Source of the DNA: Misgurnus anguillicaudatus
Taxonomy: Eukaryota > Chordata > Actinopteri > Cypriniformes > Cobitidae
Assembly: GCF_027580225.2 (NCBI RefSeq)
Contig: NC_073352.2
Span: 30,250,001 to 30,314,000, forward strand
DNA length: 64,000 nt
Direction: 5' to 3'
The notes beneath the pieces were generated by a model, which saw only the letters and a list, made by a program, of their open reading frames with translations, was not told the origin of the DNA and did no database searches. The position numbers and the translations under genes are program-made. Shown here piece by piece: positions 1 to 11,863 of this stretch (positions within the stretch are counted from its first letter, which is position 1; each line of letters begins with the position of its first letter).

Positions 1-1190
1 TTTCAGGGCACATTTCTCACGCTGAAGGATCGGAGGTCTCGCAAAGTGGGAACACTCCCATCAAAGACCTCGGAGGGAGCGCATCTCAAACGACGTGATG
101 AATTAGATGCAATGCCTTGCCAATGAGGACGACAATCTTTCACAACCTCCTAACAAAACAGCGGCACAAAGGTAAGAAATAAAGACGAGGAAACGTTGCG
201 GCGGGAATAAAACGGAAGCTACGTGAACAAATGCGGGAGAGAGAGGAGGATGCTGGGAATAATAATCACCATATGTTTAATTCTTTTCTCTGTGAATGTG
301 GATGCACATGGGTTGTGTTCGAGAGCGCCTCTAATGAAGATGGAGAATGATGGTGATTTTTGTCTGCACATGGATGATTCAATTTTCTGCACTCTTTGCT
401 GAGTATCGACAGGCACGGATTTCAATTAAAACGGCATGAAACCTGTTTATTATCTATTTGTAATATTTTTGCTGTACATGTCTTTGCTTAAGCCTTAGTC
501 AATACGTAGCTTATAACATGAACATTAAAAGTGGAGATAATAAAAGCATTTTAATTTGGAAGGTCAAAGCCACAATCTCTCTCTCTGTATTGGCAAAGTA
601 AAGATAGCAATGCAATCATTTTATTCATATAGAGACAAACAGGTCAAGGTTTATCTAAAAAGTCATGTCAGAGGGCACTGAAATATGAAGAGGAATATAA
701 TCTCTCCTTCATTTCTTATAGACTTTATTTGGCTATAAAGCACCTCGTTTTACGTTTCTCTCTTAAACACAATTACTCTTCGGGTGCAAATTAGCATCGC
801 AAATTGCCGTTGGCGGACTTTGATCCTTATTCTGACCTATCAGCAGATCTTGCAGGATGATAATGGGAGACACAGAAGAGCCTGCCAATTATCCCATTAT
901 GAATAACTAAGAGCATGAATACCAATGCAGAAGCAGCCCAGCCTGTCCACCCGACGTATATTAACAAGGCCGGCTCAAAATGAGGAGCACAAACATGTCA
1001 GTCTTGGCCCGGCGCTGTTGCCCGCCAGCCAATAAGTGAGCTTGCAATTTGTGTGTTTGCTTTCCGAGGGAATACTGCTCTTGTTTACACCCCATTGTTT
1101 TGCTGAATTGTCCTGACATTTTAGGAGAACAATTAAATATTATTGATTATTGAGTAAAACAGCATAAAACCGGCCACTATTGTGATATTG
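1..1190. other. repeat-poor noncoding stretch
   Basis: I see no gene here. The sequence is mostly unlike the repeats elsewhere in the window. From about 780 to 1130 it has balanced composition and homeodomain-like TAAT/ATTA cores (for example near 890-905), which is how conserved noncoding elements often look, but conservation cannot be judged from one genome. If the unc5 gene continues toward lower coordinates, this is its intron; otherwise it is downstream intergenic DNA. Confidence 0.4.
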
Positions 1191-1289
1191 TGAAAAAGAA
1201 ATGATAGAAATGCAAAATTTTTGAATATTAGCATCTAAATATTTGAAGTATTCTTTCTTCAAATGACAAAAAGCATTTAATGCATCAAA

Positions 1290-1565
1290 CTTTTAGAAGG
1301 ATCTATTGACAGAAATGCAATATAATATATTTTCAGAAGACCCTACATAATGAACTGTATTGTTTTTATCTACATACACCACAGGTCTCCTCACATGGAA
1401 AGCGCTGCCATGTTTCTATAGTAGCCCTAAATGTACAAACTGCTCTACTGAGCGCGATTCTTCCCTACCAGATGACAACAGCTACCATATGCATTGTGAG
1501 CTGTTGACTGCAATTCAAAATCTCACCAATAGATGCCGCTAAAATTGACACACACTGCCTTTAAA
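1290..1565 (+). repeat. TTAA-type MITE, family A, 5'-truncated copy
   Basis: This copy shares the body seen at 1937-2265 and 6419-7250: a GGATCT/TTGACAG segment, the ATGTTTCTA..AGCCCTAAA segment, and a closing CTCACCA-TAGATGCCGCTAAAA..ACACACTGCCTTTAAAG end. The 3' TIR is intact and the 5' TIR is eroded. The short open frames inside are not genes. Confidence 0.75.
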
Positions 1566-1936
1566 GCAACACTGAAAAGTTTTTGCTCTTTGCTCCCCCT
1601 ACAGGTTAGAAGCGTAATTGCCAATTCCACTGTCGTAAATACTGCTGCATAGCTGGCTCTGATTGGATTGTAGGTCTGCCGTAAAGCAAGTTTCTGTAGT
1701 TTTCACTCAAACTACAGGACCGCGACCCGATGGTAAGAAACTTCATTAGTGCGGTTTTGGCCGATAGAGGGCTGCAAAGCGAATGTGAAAGTGCAGTTCA
1801 CCCTGTTTCGACTTTTTTGGAAACGTTATTTTAAGGTAAAAAAAACTCTTTGGTGTTGCTTTAATGTGCTGTAAGTGTTTGGAACTAGTTTGCTTCCATA
1901 GCAAATGTGCATATGTAAAAAAATGGTACCATAGTT

Positions 1937-2265
1937 AAAGGTGCAGTGTGTAATTTTTCAAATGATCTCTTGACATCAATGCAATATAATCTACACAACT
2001 ATAATATCAGTGGTGTATAAAGACCTTACATAATGAACTGTATTGTTTATAATACCTTAGAATGAGCCGTTTTTATTTACATACACTGCGGGTCACCTTA
2101 CATGGAAGTCGCCGTCATGTTTCTACAGTAGCCCTAAATGGACAAACTGCTCTACAAAACGCGTTTTGTAACTACGTTGTAGATACTCATTGCGTTTCAA
2201 AATTGAGGTTGGTTCTAATTTGCAATCTCACCACTAGATGCCGCAAAAAACATAATATACCTCTA
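1937..2265 (+). repeat. TTAA-type MITE, family A, near-complete copy
   Basis: It begins AAAGGTGCAGTGTGTAATTT and runs through the same internal blocks as the copies at 1290 and 6419. It ends around CACTAGATGCCGC and lacks the last terminal bases. It has no coding capacity of its own; short open frames across it are chance. Confidence 0.75.
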
Positions 2266-3089
2266 AACATTAGCCAATGTTTTTCACACACCTATTTTTA
2301 TGAGCTTTTTTTAGATATCACATAAAAACGGATTCAAAGACCAAAATGCAAATTACTCGATGTACATCTAAAAACGTGATTTTTTCTTTTCTGTTTGAAC
2401 TGGAGCGCAATAAGATGGCAAAACCAGAGAGTGGACCGATCTTGTTGCATAGCATCTCCGTGTTGTTGTAGTTGTGTTGTAAAATGTTTTAGCAAAAGTC
2501 TGTATAGTCAGCAATCTGTCACGATTGTGTTCCCAAAGAGTAGTCATCCACCTCTTAAAGCAAAATGTCTGGATCATATTTACTGAGTTTTGTTTTCTTC
2601 CTTTGACACACAAGGACTTTATTAGCCTATGCAAATTTGATGATGCGTTATTCGCATTTTGTGCATAAGTTAAATTTGCACCTTTGGATGGAAACATATA
2701 CTCGAAAAAATGCTGCGTAATTTTCAACGCAGCAGTCGATCACTTTAAATCTAAACTTAATACTTTTTCTTTAACAAAGCATTCACATAATTTGTCTAGT
2801 AAATGTACTTATCTCGCAATAGTTAGCTTGTATGGAACAAAGCACTCACATATCTCGTCTGGGTAATATACTAACGCCGCAATAGCTAGCCTGTCTAGAA
2901 CAGAGCATATATTACAACACAAACACTGTGTGACACTTGAACGGCCCCTACGCTAATAGGATTCTGTTTCTTTTTCCCTGTCCGTCCATGAACCCGAGGA
3001 CATTGAGACAAACAGACCCAGTTCCGGCTGCCGTGGAGGTCAATGTGATGCCCAGCCGATGCCTGACCAACGACCACCGACAGAACCCG

Positions 3090-3140
3090 TTTAATCTCCT
3101 TATCCGTTTACATCCCATATAAATATATAACACATAGTCG

Positions 3141-3174
<34 letters not shown>

Positions 3175-3310
3175 AAGGGTTTTTTTCCTCCTAGGACTTT
3201 TTGTTCCTCCCAGGCTAAAATAAAGTCGGGAGGTTTTTCTCCTAGGATTTTTATCAATCCCAGGGAGTCAGACGACATTGGCTTAACTTAGCACCCTCTT
3301 GTATACGATA
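3090..3310 (+). repeat. dispersed repeat with TA microsatellite; inverted copy at 7470-7622
   Basis: The run from CTCCTTATCCGTTTACAT to TTAGCACCCTCTTGTATACG is matched in reverse orientation by 7470-7622, including the CCTAGGA-type blocks in the middle. A TA tract (3143-3171) interrupts this copy. There is no coding content. Confidence 0.7.
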
Positions 3311-3399
3311 CAATACTAGTACGCTCGCTTCCAAAGTTTATTAATAGCTGCTGTATTTTGCTACTTATATTGTCTGTCGATTTGTCTGTGTTTTCCCCT

Positions 3400-3470
3400 G
3401 CTTCTATTAATGTAAAGCTGCTTTGAAACAATTACCAATTGTGAAAAGTGCTATATAAATAAAATTCAAT
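3400..3470 (+). repeat. non-LTR element 3' tail
   Basis: TGTAAAGCTGCTTTGAAACA followed by AAAAGTGCTATATAAATAAA and an ATTCAATTG tail is the common 3' end of a cyprinid LINE/SINE family. A divergent copy lies at about 48655-48730. Only the tail is present. Confidence 0.55.
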
Positions 3471-3610
3471 TGGGTCAAAAAGGGACAAACCTAGCCGCTG
3501 GGTTAAATGAACCCCAAAAAATTATATTTCACCCAACAATGGGTTAAAACAACCCAGAATTTTGGTTTGAAACAACCCAGCATATGTAAAATTACACAGG
3601 TGAAAATAAC
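3470..3610 (+). repeat. GGGTTAAA/CAACCCAG repeat
   Basis: Alternating GGGTT and AACCC blocks (TGGGTTAAATGAACCC, AACAATGGGTTAAAACAACC) mark a small MITE family. Its relatives lie at 31510-31665, 33410-33750 and 46940-47195. Confidence 0.6.
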
Positions 3611-4406
3611 ACAGCATTTTTAAAGTGCAGCTTACTGAAAAATAAATGACATTACAGACACTTAGCTTAACTCAATAGTTACCATGTCAAATATTTGATG
3701 TTCTCAGAGACGAGGACATGATGGTGAGGACTTGGCTGTACATAAACAAGATTTTCAATTTTTCGAAAGTGACTGTAGCCTACATAAAAAAATATCTAGG
3801 ACAGAGACCACCCTCTGACTTTTCTTCCTCGCTGGAAAACTAAGAGCCGGCGCAAGAGAGAAAAAGCGAATGAACCATATAATAAAAAACCATGGAGGAG
3901 AGAAAGCGACAGCTTAACATTGATGTCTTGGGGTCAGAAGAGTGGTAAGCTTTAGAGAGACAGATAACAGGATTATGGGAAGCATGGCCACAGTCCTCCC
4001 GAGCTCACAAACTCTTCATCCTCGTAGGCCTGGACAGCTCCTGCGGCGCGCTGAGCCGGGGCTCTGATGGACCGGCCTTGTGCTCCGTATGGGAATACAC
4101 GAGACTCTTATAGTTTATCTCGCCTTGCCGTCTTTGACAGAAAGAGGATAGATGCACTGCCAAGACTCCCACGCAACGAACGGCCCTCCACCAAACTCGT
4201 TCGAGAAAACATTTAAAAGCAATTGAGGCAAAAGGGCAACCCTGTAGTAAAGTTCATGGTGACTTCACTTGCATTAGGATAAATATTTACATTCATGCAT
4301 TTGGCAGATGCTTTCATTTAAAGTCACCATTACAAGGTTTACACTTTATCGGTTTGTGTGACTCTGGGGTTGAACCCATGACCTACAGGAACATTATTTC
4401 AACCCT

Positions 4407-5492
4407 TTAAAGGGCACCTATTATGCAAGATCCACATTTACATAGTAATTGTCACTTTCGAAGCACTGCTTCATGAGGCTTCAAAACTTTTACAAATCTT
4501 TTGTTTCGAATCAGTGGTTCTAAACTGACAATTCACGTGACTTTAGCAAACAAGGGTTCATTACGTCATTTACGTTTCAAAAATCCAATGGATCACCACT
4601 AGGGGGAGTTGATCACAAATGATCAGTGTCTTATATGGTTAGGTGAACTCGGGTCAGTTTTATTATGCAAGTTCATAAAACATGCATCCTTCTGACTAAT
4701 AACACTACCATTTTGTCTTGTTTTTGTTTAAAGAGTAATTTAATAACAAAAATGAGCATAATTAAAAGGGGAGTTAGTTTTAATGACTTGTTTGCCCTAA
4801 ATAAAACTAAAAACACATAATGCACTTTTAATTATGTCTAAATTAAGTTAAATAATTTTTTAAAACATATTTCAATAAAAATCTTGCTATTATTTTGTAA
4901 AAAAAAAGTGTAAAATGTTTGGACAGATCTGCTTGAGCAGGTGTCGCCAGTGTGTGTGGTGTTTTGAACGCTTCGAAAAACTGAACCAATTGGTTCAATT
5001 GATTCGAAGCTTCGAAAAGCTTCGTTTCTCCCATCAATACCTTTACAAGGTGTTAGGACATAAATCTGTGTTGGCAGTTTGTGAACACAACCACCCTAAA
5101 ATGAAACGATGGTGTTTTGATTCTCTTATCAATGTGAGGTCACACTGATAAAGCCCCGCCCACTTACAGTGCCGCATCACCATAGTTTCCACTCTCAGTG
5201 AGTTGTACACTGTTCACTAGATACTATTATCTTATACTGTATTAATCAGATCTGCTTTAACTATAGGCACTCACTGTCTGTTTGCAAGGAAGTGAGGAGC
5301 TCTTGCTCATTTGCATTTAAAGGTACAGACACGAAAATAGCCCATTTTTGCTCCCACCCAAATACGGACATTTTGGACATGCTATAACAAATGATTTATG
5401 GGGTATTTTGAACTGAAACTTCACAGACACATACTGGGTACATGTGAGACTATATTACATCTTGTAAAAAGGCCATAATAGGTGTCCTTTAA
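4407..5492. mobile_element. TTAA-flanked MITE with a GAAGC-type element inserted
   Basis: The left end, TTAA then AGGGCACCTATTATGCAAG, is mirrored by the right end, CATAATAGGTGTCCT then TTAA. This fits a nonautonomous piggyBac/Kolobok-like element with TTAA target duplications. Its middle is interrupted at about 4455-5030 by a second element. That element has ends rich in TTCGAAGC/GCTTCGAA (near 4457 and 5005) and encloses AT-rich filler. Confidence 0.75.
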
Positions 5493-5617
5493 AAGTTTGA
5501 AGGAATACAAGATTTAATATTTATCCAGATTTTAAAACCTGATTTCCTGCATTTGTTAGATTTGCATGTATAAACGACATCTGTAGATTTTCTAAAGGGG
5601 CACTGGCTTAGTGCATA

Positions 5618-5668
5618 TATTTACATTTAGGCATTTAGCAGACGCTTTTATCCAAAGCAATTTAAAAA
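5618..5668 (+). repeat. LINE/SINE tail fragment
   Basis: GGCATTTAGCAGACGCTTTT followed by ATCCAAAGC is the widespread fish retroposon tail. Similar fragments occur near 4298, 19517 (reverse), 39660, 53655 and 61765. Confidence 0.5.
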
Positions 5669-6571
5669 AGTTAGAAAATCAGCAAAGGGATTTGTGATAG
5701 GAAAGCAATAACAGTAGAAGCGCTGTAAAAGTCACTTTCAGCTTACAAAGTTTCACCGCTCTTCACCGACCTTTTTAAGGACGGATGGAAGACTAGAGAC
5801 ATTTTTTAATATGCAAAGCTTTTAACATGTTCTTCTCAAGTGTTCACATAAAAGATGTTGTTTTTAACATGTTGTGAGAATGCAGAGTTTGGAAGATCTT
5901 TTTACCACCAGCAATGAATAGTGAATGGGAATGATGGGGTGTAGATGTGTAAGAGGGATTGGAAGAGTCCAAATATCAAAGCATTAGTCTGTGGTGCTCG
6001 AACGGGTGATGCAAGATCAAATTCTCCTCATGACTTTTGCGTGCATCACCGCAATTCTAGGATGTAGGTTGGTTGCTAAGGCACAGCTAAGTGGTTGCTA
6101 AAGTCAAAAGACCACTCTTTAATGCAAGTCTGTCATAGTTATCATTCATAGTTATCTGGGGTTCCTTTAAATTCTTATGTATAAACATTAGGAACATTTT
6201 TGCCTTTGAAAGCACCAAAAAAATTCCTTAAGGTCAATTTATCACAAAGCTATTTAAACAAAAAGCTATTAAAGATGAATGCACAGTGGGCCTATCCATT
6301 TGTCCCTATAGGCTTGCCAGTAATATAGTATGAGATATAACCATCATGCCACATCAAATCAAAATGGATATAAATTAACAAGCACTGAGACAAGTTTGTT
6401 ACTTAACATATCACAATTTAAAGGTGCATTGTGTAAATTTTAAAAGGATCTCTTGACAGTAATGCAATGTAATATACATAACTATATTATATATCAGTGG
6501 TGTATAAAGACCTTACATTATAAAGAGATATGTTTTTATTACCTTAGAATATGTCGTGTTTATCTACATAA

Positions 6572-7044
6572 AATAGGGTGACCATACGTGCCATTTTTCC
6601 TGGACATCCTGACCAGGATTTTGCACGTCTTCCGGAAGTCGCATTTGTCGACCGCATACGTCATCGTATAAAATTAAGATTTCTCTTAAAGGCGGAGTCC
6701 ATGATGTTTGAAAGCCAATGTTGATATTTGAAATCACCTAAACAAACACGCCCCTACCCCAATAGAATCTGGACCTTCTGTTGATAGACCCGCCCCACAC
6801 ATACGCAACCCGGCATTTGATTTGATTTGATTGGCTATAAGTGTGTTTTGGTAGTCGGCCCGTCTCCTTTTCCAACGCATTTTTCAAACATCGTGGACTC
6901 CGCCTTTAAGACATACAATCATTGTAGAATTATTCTTACCCTGAAATGTAATGGTTGCTTTTCTGAAATATAAGCTAAGATATTAAACCTCGATGATGTT
7001 TGTGGTCGACCAATGCGACCTCCAGAGGACGCACCCGAAATCCT
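6572..7044. mobile_element. inserted repeat with GGGTGACCATACGTGCC start
   Basis: This segment is absent from the copies of the outer MITE at 1290 and 1937, so it is an insertion. It starts with a GGGTGACCATACGTGCCATT motif that I recognise as the edge of a dispersed vertebrate DNA-transposon repeat, and it ends near CGAAATCCTGG, roughly the mirror of its own TCCTGGACATCC. It is itself interrupted at 6685-6910. An open frame across its right edge is not a gene. Confidence 0.6.
6685..6910. mobile_element. complete TTAA MITE, family C
   Basis: The ends are near-perfect inverted repeats of at least 28 bp: the left is CTTAAAGGCGGAGTCCATGA followed by TGTTTGAAA, and the right is its reverse complement with one change. 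TTAA sits at both edges. At 226 bp it can encode no transposase. It is the innermost of three nested layers. Confidence 0.9.
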
Positions 7045-7245
7045 GGAAAAGTCACTGTCATGTTTCTACAGTAACCCTAAACGGACAAACTGCTATACAG
7101 AGTGTTTCGTCCCTATGTTGTCTTAGACGACAACATGTTTTTCCTGTGGCAGTTACCATGTGCGTTTTAAAATTGAGGGGTGAGCTGTTAGTTGCAATTA
7201 GCAATCTCACCACCAGATGCTGCTAACATGTACACACACCACCTT

Positions 7246-7320
7246 TAAAGGGATAGTTCAGCCAAAAATAAAAACTACCCCATGATTTAATCACCCTCAA
7301 GCCATCATCGATATATAGAC
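7246..7320 (+). repeat. TTAA-type repeat fragment (AAAGGGATAGTTCA family)
   Basis: TTTAAAGGGATAGTTCAGCC followed by a CACCCTCAAGCC block is one end of a very common cyprinid element; a relative begins at about 28826. It abuts the right end of the nested MITE at 6419-7250 and shares its TTTAAAG edge. Confidence 0.65.
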
Positions 7321-7469
7321 GGTTTCAGCAGTAACAACATAAACACGCAGCTTTCGTGGTCATCACGTTACTTCCGGTAAACTCTGCAAAGAATAAGAAA
7401 CAACAAAGTCCTTTAAAATACAGCGGCTAAGATTAAAACTGAACAAGTAAGCGTAGTAATAATGTAACG

Positions 7470-7622
7470 TATAGAAGGGGGGTGCTAAATTAAGCCAAAG
7501 TCGGCTGACTCTCAGGGGTGGAAAAAAAACCTAGGAGAAAAACCCAGTGGGAAAAGTCCTAGGAAGAAAAAAACCCTTGGAAGATATATCTATATAAATA
7601 TATGTAAACAGATAAGGAGAAT
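7470..7622 (-). repeat. inverted copy of the 3090-3310 repeat
   Basis: The stretch from CGTATAGAAG...GTGCTAAATTAAGCC to GTAAACAGATAAGGAG is the reverse complement of 3090-3310 with scattered changes. The TCCTAGGA blocks are retained and most of the TA tract is missing. Confidence 0.7.
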
Positions 7623-7965
7623 AATAAAGGCCTTCTTTGGGCAATCGATGTGATTTTGTAAAAAACATATTTAAAGTTTGCAAACTAAAATAACTCACTT
7701 CCGGAAATGGCCGACGCACGTTCTACGTATGACATAGGATTTTTTCAGGCGAACACAAGAATGCTTTGATTTTAATGACAGTAAAGTTTCATGCTAATAT
7801 AATCTTTTTTGTCTTATAATCCGGCTGTGCCTCATACATCTTGAAAAGTGAAGCCGCTGGCTCTTTGATCGCCCCCTGGTGGCTTAAGTCATAAACTCTG
7901 CCCTCTCTATACAAACGAACATGACTCGGCTCTTAATAAAAAAATATTTACACTTCCAATAAAAT

Positions 7966-8370
7966 TAGGGATGCACGATATATCGGCCGACATATCGTTA
8001 TCAGCCGATAACGGCTTATTTTTAATATTATCGGTTATCGGTCTGATAGCAAAATTAGGCCGATAACTGAAAGCCGATAAATTATGGATTATTTTGGTTT
8101 GTTGAACCACTTCACTTACTCATTGCTGGCCATGTGGAGTTTTGATTGGTGCTTTCTGTGACATAGCACGAAGATGACACATGTTGCGGGGCTTAAGAAG
8201 AATATGCTAGTCTAGCGCAAAGACAAGATGTCCGCGGTCTGGGAGTTTTTCATTGTGAAATTAATATGAATATTTATCGGCCTATATATATATATCTGTT
8301 ATCGGCCCCCAAATATAAAGAGTTATCGGTTATCGGTATCTGCCAAAATTTCCATATCGGTGCATCCCTA
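7966..8370. mobile_element. complete nonautonomous hAT element (405 bp)
   Basis: It is flanked by identical 8-bp target duplications AATAAAAT (7958-7965 and 8371-8378). Termini are TAGGGATGCACGATATATCG and CCATATCGGTGCATCCCTA, inverted copies of each other. The interior has further ATCGG/CCGAT palindromes but no transposase. An 8-bp duplication plus this kind of terminus defines hAT. Confidence 0.93.
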
Positions 8371-8559
8371 AATAAAATTTTCAGATTTTTTTTGTCATTT
8401 AAGGTAGTTGTTATCACACTAATATATGTTAAATTGTTCATTTTTGTGATAAGTTTTATTTTAGCTAGTTATTTGATGCTATAGAAAGCGTTTTGATGGG
8501 AGTAGTTGAATTGGTCATGCCTGCATTTGGGTGGAAGTTTGATACAGCGGCTCCGCCTC

Positions 8560-8725
8560 TGCCTCCACGTACAATTCCTTCTGCGCGTGTCCTTGCTCCA
8601 AACTGACGTTTTTACGTAACATGGCAGCGCTCATGGTCGGACATTTTTGGTTTCAATTCATTACAATGGAAGGAAGCGACGTCGCGCCATCTATCTTTTT
8701 TTACAGTCTATGGTATATTCCAGTC
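8560..8725. repeat. TACAGTCTATGG repeat; inverted relative at 37490-37580
   Basis: ATGGTCGGACATTTTTGG...CATTACAATGGA...TTTTTTTACAGTCTATGG is matched in reverse complement by 37490-37580. This is a MITE-like dispersed repeat. Short open frames are incidental. Confidence 0.6.
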
Positions 8726-8929
8726 CCAATGTAATGTAATCTTTTACAATAAATTCCTAACCGTCTCCTGCACATAAAGATATGATAGAATAACTTGACT
8801 GATGTTGACTAATATCTGCCTGCCGTGACTTCTCAGCCGTGAGAAAACAGATTTAGCATTTTCTGTTGATGAACGAGTCGGAAAAGTCCGAAAATAGTTG
8901 GGAATGATGAAAGCGAAGACTTTCACAGA

Positions 8930-9480
8930 TGTAAATCATTCCGACATATGTCTATGAGTTTTCTACAGCTGGTGACAGGGTTATTTTCCTCTCTCTCTTT
9001 CTTCCACCCAACATCTCCACTATCTACACCCTTTATCTCCTCTCTATGATTAATAACCGAAACACGAGCGATGTGGAAGCAAGCAGACAGCAATGTTTGA
9101 ATTACAAGAGCTCACCTGAACAAACGGTAGTTTCCTCTACAGATACACACTTACAATCCATCTGATATGAAGACACATCTTAGCACTGCTCCATTAAAAG
9201 CACATTTCTGATAAAGACTATAATTTGCGACAGTTCAGAACTTGATATTATATCACACAGATAAAGACATTTAGCCCTGCACTAAGAAATAACAGACTGA
9301 TATCTAATCTGTCCACAGATGTATTAGATTCCCAGACAAATGGCAGATGTTTAAATAGAAGAAAGTTTTAAATATTTGAGCTTAAACTTAAACTTTACAG
9401 GCCTAATCTTACTTTACATTTGAGTTTGTATATCATGGCAGATGTAAGGTTATAAAATACCAAAAAAAGGACAAAAATAG
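8930..9480. other. unclassified noncoding stretch
   Basis: I see no gene, no splice-flanked open frame and no clear repeat termini here. Composition is AT-rich and intron-like. Confidence 0.4.
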
Positions 9481-9685
9481 CATGTCTGTTTGAGCAGATT
9501 TCACCTTGCAGGTTGTGCTACAAGTAAAATGTCTATGGTGGGAGTCTTTCCTAACCCTCTATGGCATGACTTTTTATTTTTTGGGGAAAAAAATATTTCA
9601 CCTCACTTTTTGGGAGCTTGGGGGTCACTGATAAAATATCCATCATACAATTTATCCCCCCACCACCCCTGACTCAGAATTTACT

Positions 9686-9745
9686 TTGTTGCCTCAGGGC
9701 AACATTGTGCTACAATGGTATAAAAACACCAAGGTTTTTTATATG
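9686..9745 (+). repeat. TTGCCTCAGGGCAACATTGTG repeat end; partners at 10815 and 11195
   Basis: The block GTTGCCTCAGGGCAACATTG...AACACCAAGGTTTTTTATAT recurs inverted at 10815-10866 (AAAAAACCTTGGTGTTT...GCACAACGTTGCCC). It also recurs in part, direct, at 11195-11230. The first two could be the termini of one element spanning about 9686-10866. Confidence 0.55.
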
Positions 9746-10024
9746 CAGGTTTTCCATCCATGAAAGTTTGTGAATCTGGGAGGAAAAATTCAAGGCCCTG
9801 GGAAGTTTTTGAAAATATACATACATAGATACAGGTCATTGAATGTATTTTATGCAAGAAGATTTCTGGTAAAAAATCCATATTATTCCCTGTGTAGTGT
9901 AGGATAATATCATACAGTTCTAGCCTTTTAAGCACACGTGCTAAACTGTTCAGTTTAAATGCTTATATCTTCTGTATGCGAATGTTGATTCATACCAAAA
10001 TGCTTTTTTGCATAGTTGTGTTTG

Positions 10025-10340
10025 ACACTTGAAAACGTCTCGGGTTACGTATGTAACTGTTGTTTCCTGAGAAGGGAACGAGACGCTGCGTATCCCTTGT
10101 CATACTTCCTGCGTCCCTGTAACGTCGTCTTTGGCAATATTTCAGATAGCGATATACCTCCTGGCACCTGCGTCACCCTGTCTTTGTTGTTTAGCCTCAC
10201 CATTGGTTGAATTTGATATACACATTCAGACGCACTTACCTCTAGAGGCGTCCCCAAAGTGTCACCACAGTGACGCAGCGCGAGTTCCCTTGAAAGGGAA
10301 CTGAAACAATGTATCTGTAACCTTGTTCTCCCTTGAAATA
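10025..10340. repeat. GAACGAGACGCTGCGT repeat
   Basis: CGTCTCGGGTTACGTATGTA...GAAGGGAACGAGACGCTGCG near the left is answered by GACGCAGCGCGAGTTCCC...TCTGTAACC near the right, an imperfect inverted-repeat MITE. The 64- to 78-residue frames across it have no recognisable domain. Confidence 0.65.
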
Positions 10341-10582
10341 TGTCCCCACATTTAGACTCTGAATTTGAGGGTATTGGACCTGGAAAGTCCTTGAAAGGTC
10401 CTTGAATTTGACGTTAACTAAGGTGTGGGAACCCTGTATATGATAAATATATGCATTAGAAAAAAAAACATCAATCACAAATGATTATAGCCAAACATGA
10501 ACACTACTAATTGTAACTAACACTGCATGTGTTAATGTTTTCCACATTTAAATATAAACATATAAACCAACAAATGTGTGCA

Positions 10583-10642
10583 TGTGTTTGTGTGTGTGTT
10601 TGTGTGTGCGTGCGTGCATGTGTGTGTGTGTGTGTGTGTGCG
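10583..10642 (+). repeat. GT microsatellite (imperfect)
   Basis: Mostly GT dinucleotides with TTTG and GCGT interruptions. Confidence 0.85.
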
Positions 10643-11399
10643 TGTTTTTATGTGTGTGTTATGCATCATTTTGGGATGATTTTGCCTGAATAAAAGTGGT
10701 CTAACTGCACAATGTTGCCCATAAAACTAATTAGTCATGTTTGTGATTAAGTGGAATCATTTGTGATTGATGTTTGTTAGAGTTAAACTTTCTAATGCAT
10801 ATCTTATCAGATAAAAAACCTTGGTGTTTTAGTACCCTTATAGCACAACGTTGCCCTGGGGCAACAAACAAAAAACACGGTCTTAGTATGAAAATAAAAA
10901 CAAAGAAAGTCTTCAGACAATCAAACATACTTCTTTACATACTGATGCACATACACATATTTTTTTCTGTAAAATTATTTAAATTTAAAAATGTTAAAAA
11001 GTGATATTTATCCTGGCAATTGGTGGCACTGCATCCCACGTGGCTTTGCTTCCAAAAGCATGGCTCCACCCCCAAACAAAAGGTCACAACCACTCCAGCC
11101 CCTCATTTCATTGGAGAGACATGTCAGGTGATATTATACATATATTTTTTTTAATAAAAAAAATTAAAGTGTCGGTGTGAGGCTCAAAAAGGTAGTATGT
11201 TGCCTGAGGGCAACACTGTGCTGTAGAGGGCTAATATATACAGAATGCTGCCCTCCATCAGAGTAAATATGAGACTGAATTGAGTTTTGTCAATATATAT
11301 CGATCATTATTCGCAAACTGTTCATAAAGCAAAAATATAATGAATACTTTAACACCAGTCTGATCTCAAGAGAATTTGTACATATGAGTTGGCTAATTT

Positions 11400-11560
11400 A
11401 TATCAAGTTAACTCTTTCCCTGCCATTGACAAGTTCTCTCGTCTAATTAAGAGAAAATGCTTTCCTGCCAATGACGCCACCCTGACGAGTTTTTGCGGTA
11501 ATCTATAATTCCGGTATTATCCACTAGGTGGCGCTCTTACCCAACCTAATTCAACAACAT
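11400..11560 (+). repeat. TTAACTCTTTCCCTG element end, copy 1
   Basis: The TTAACTCTTTCCCTGCCATT...GACAAGTT...CCACTAGGTGGCGCTC segment recurs inverted at about 28640-28770 and direct at 40475-40545 with its continuation at 41085-41400. This is the end of a large dispersed DNA element. Confidence 0.65.
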
Positions 11561-11863
11561 CGAAAACTCTGTGTATGTTTTGAACATCAGTCTGAATCTA
11601 ATCTCTACCAAAAGTCCTTTACAAAAATACAATTATCTTTTTTTTTAATTAAATTTTGTATTTTTGAAGAAACTTATACATGTATTTAATAAGTTATAAA
11701 AAGAGAACAAATGAAGATAGGATGAATGATAGGGGTTTTTTTTGAAAGCAGAGGTTCTGTTATTTCATTTGATATATTTATATGTTTATTGAAGAAAATT
11801 TTTAAACCTCTTACACTCTGAGGCTATTTTGGGGATTTCCGCCTGGATTTGGCCTACCTAATT

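Larger units (their letters stand above)
6419..7250. mobile_element. family A MITE carrying two nested insertions
   Basis: The outer MITE has a left TIR AAAGGTGCATTGTGTAAATT and a right end ACACACCACCTTTAAAG, both next to TTAA. Its body is split after the CTACATAAAA block (about 6571). It resumes at about 7045 with the GTCACTGTCATGTTTC block seen uninterrupted in the copy at 1937. Confidence 0.8.

Noticed and set aside
2368..2727. 119-codon open frame on the minus strand
   Set aside because: It has overlapping frames on the other strand, low-complexity threonines and no family resemblance; likely repeat-derived noncoding sequence.
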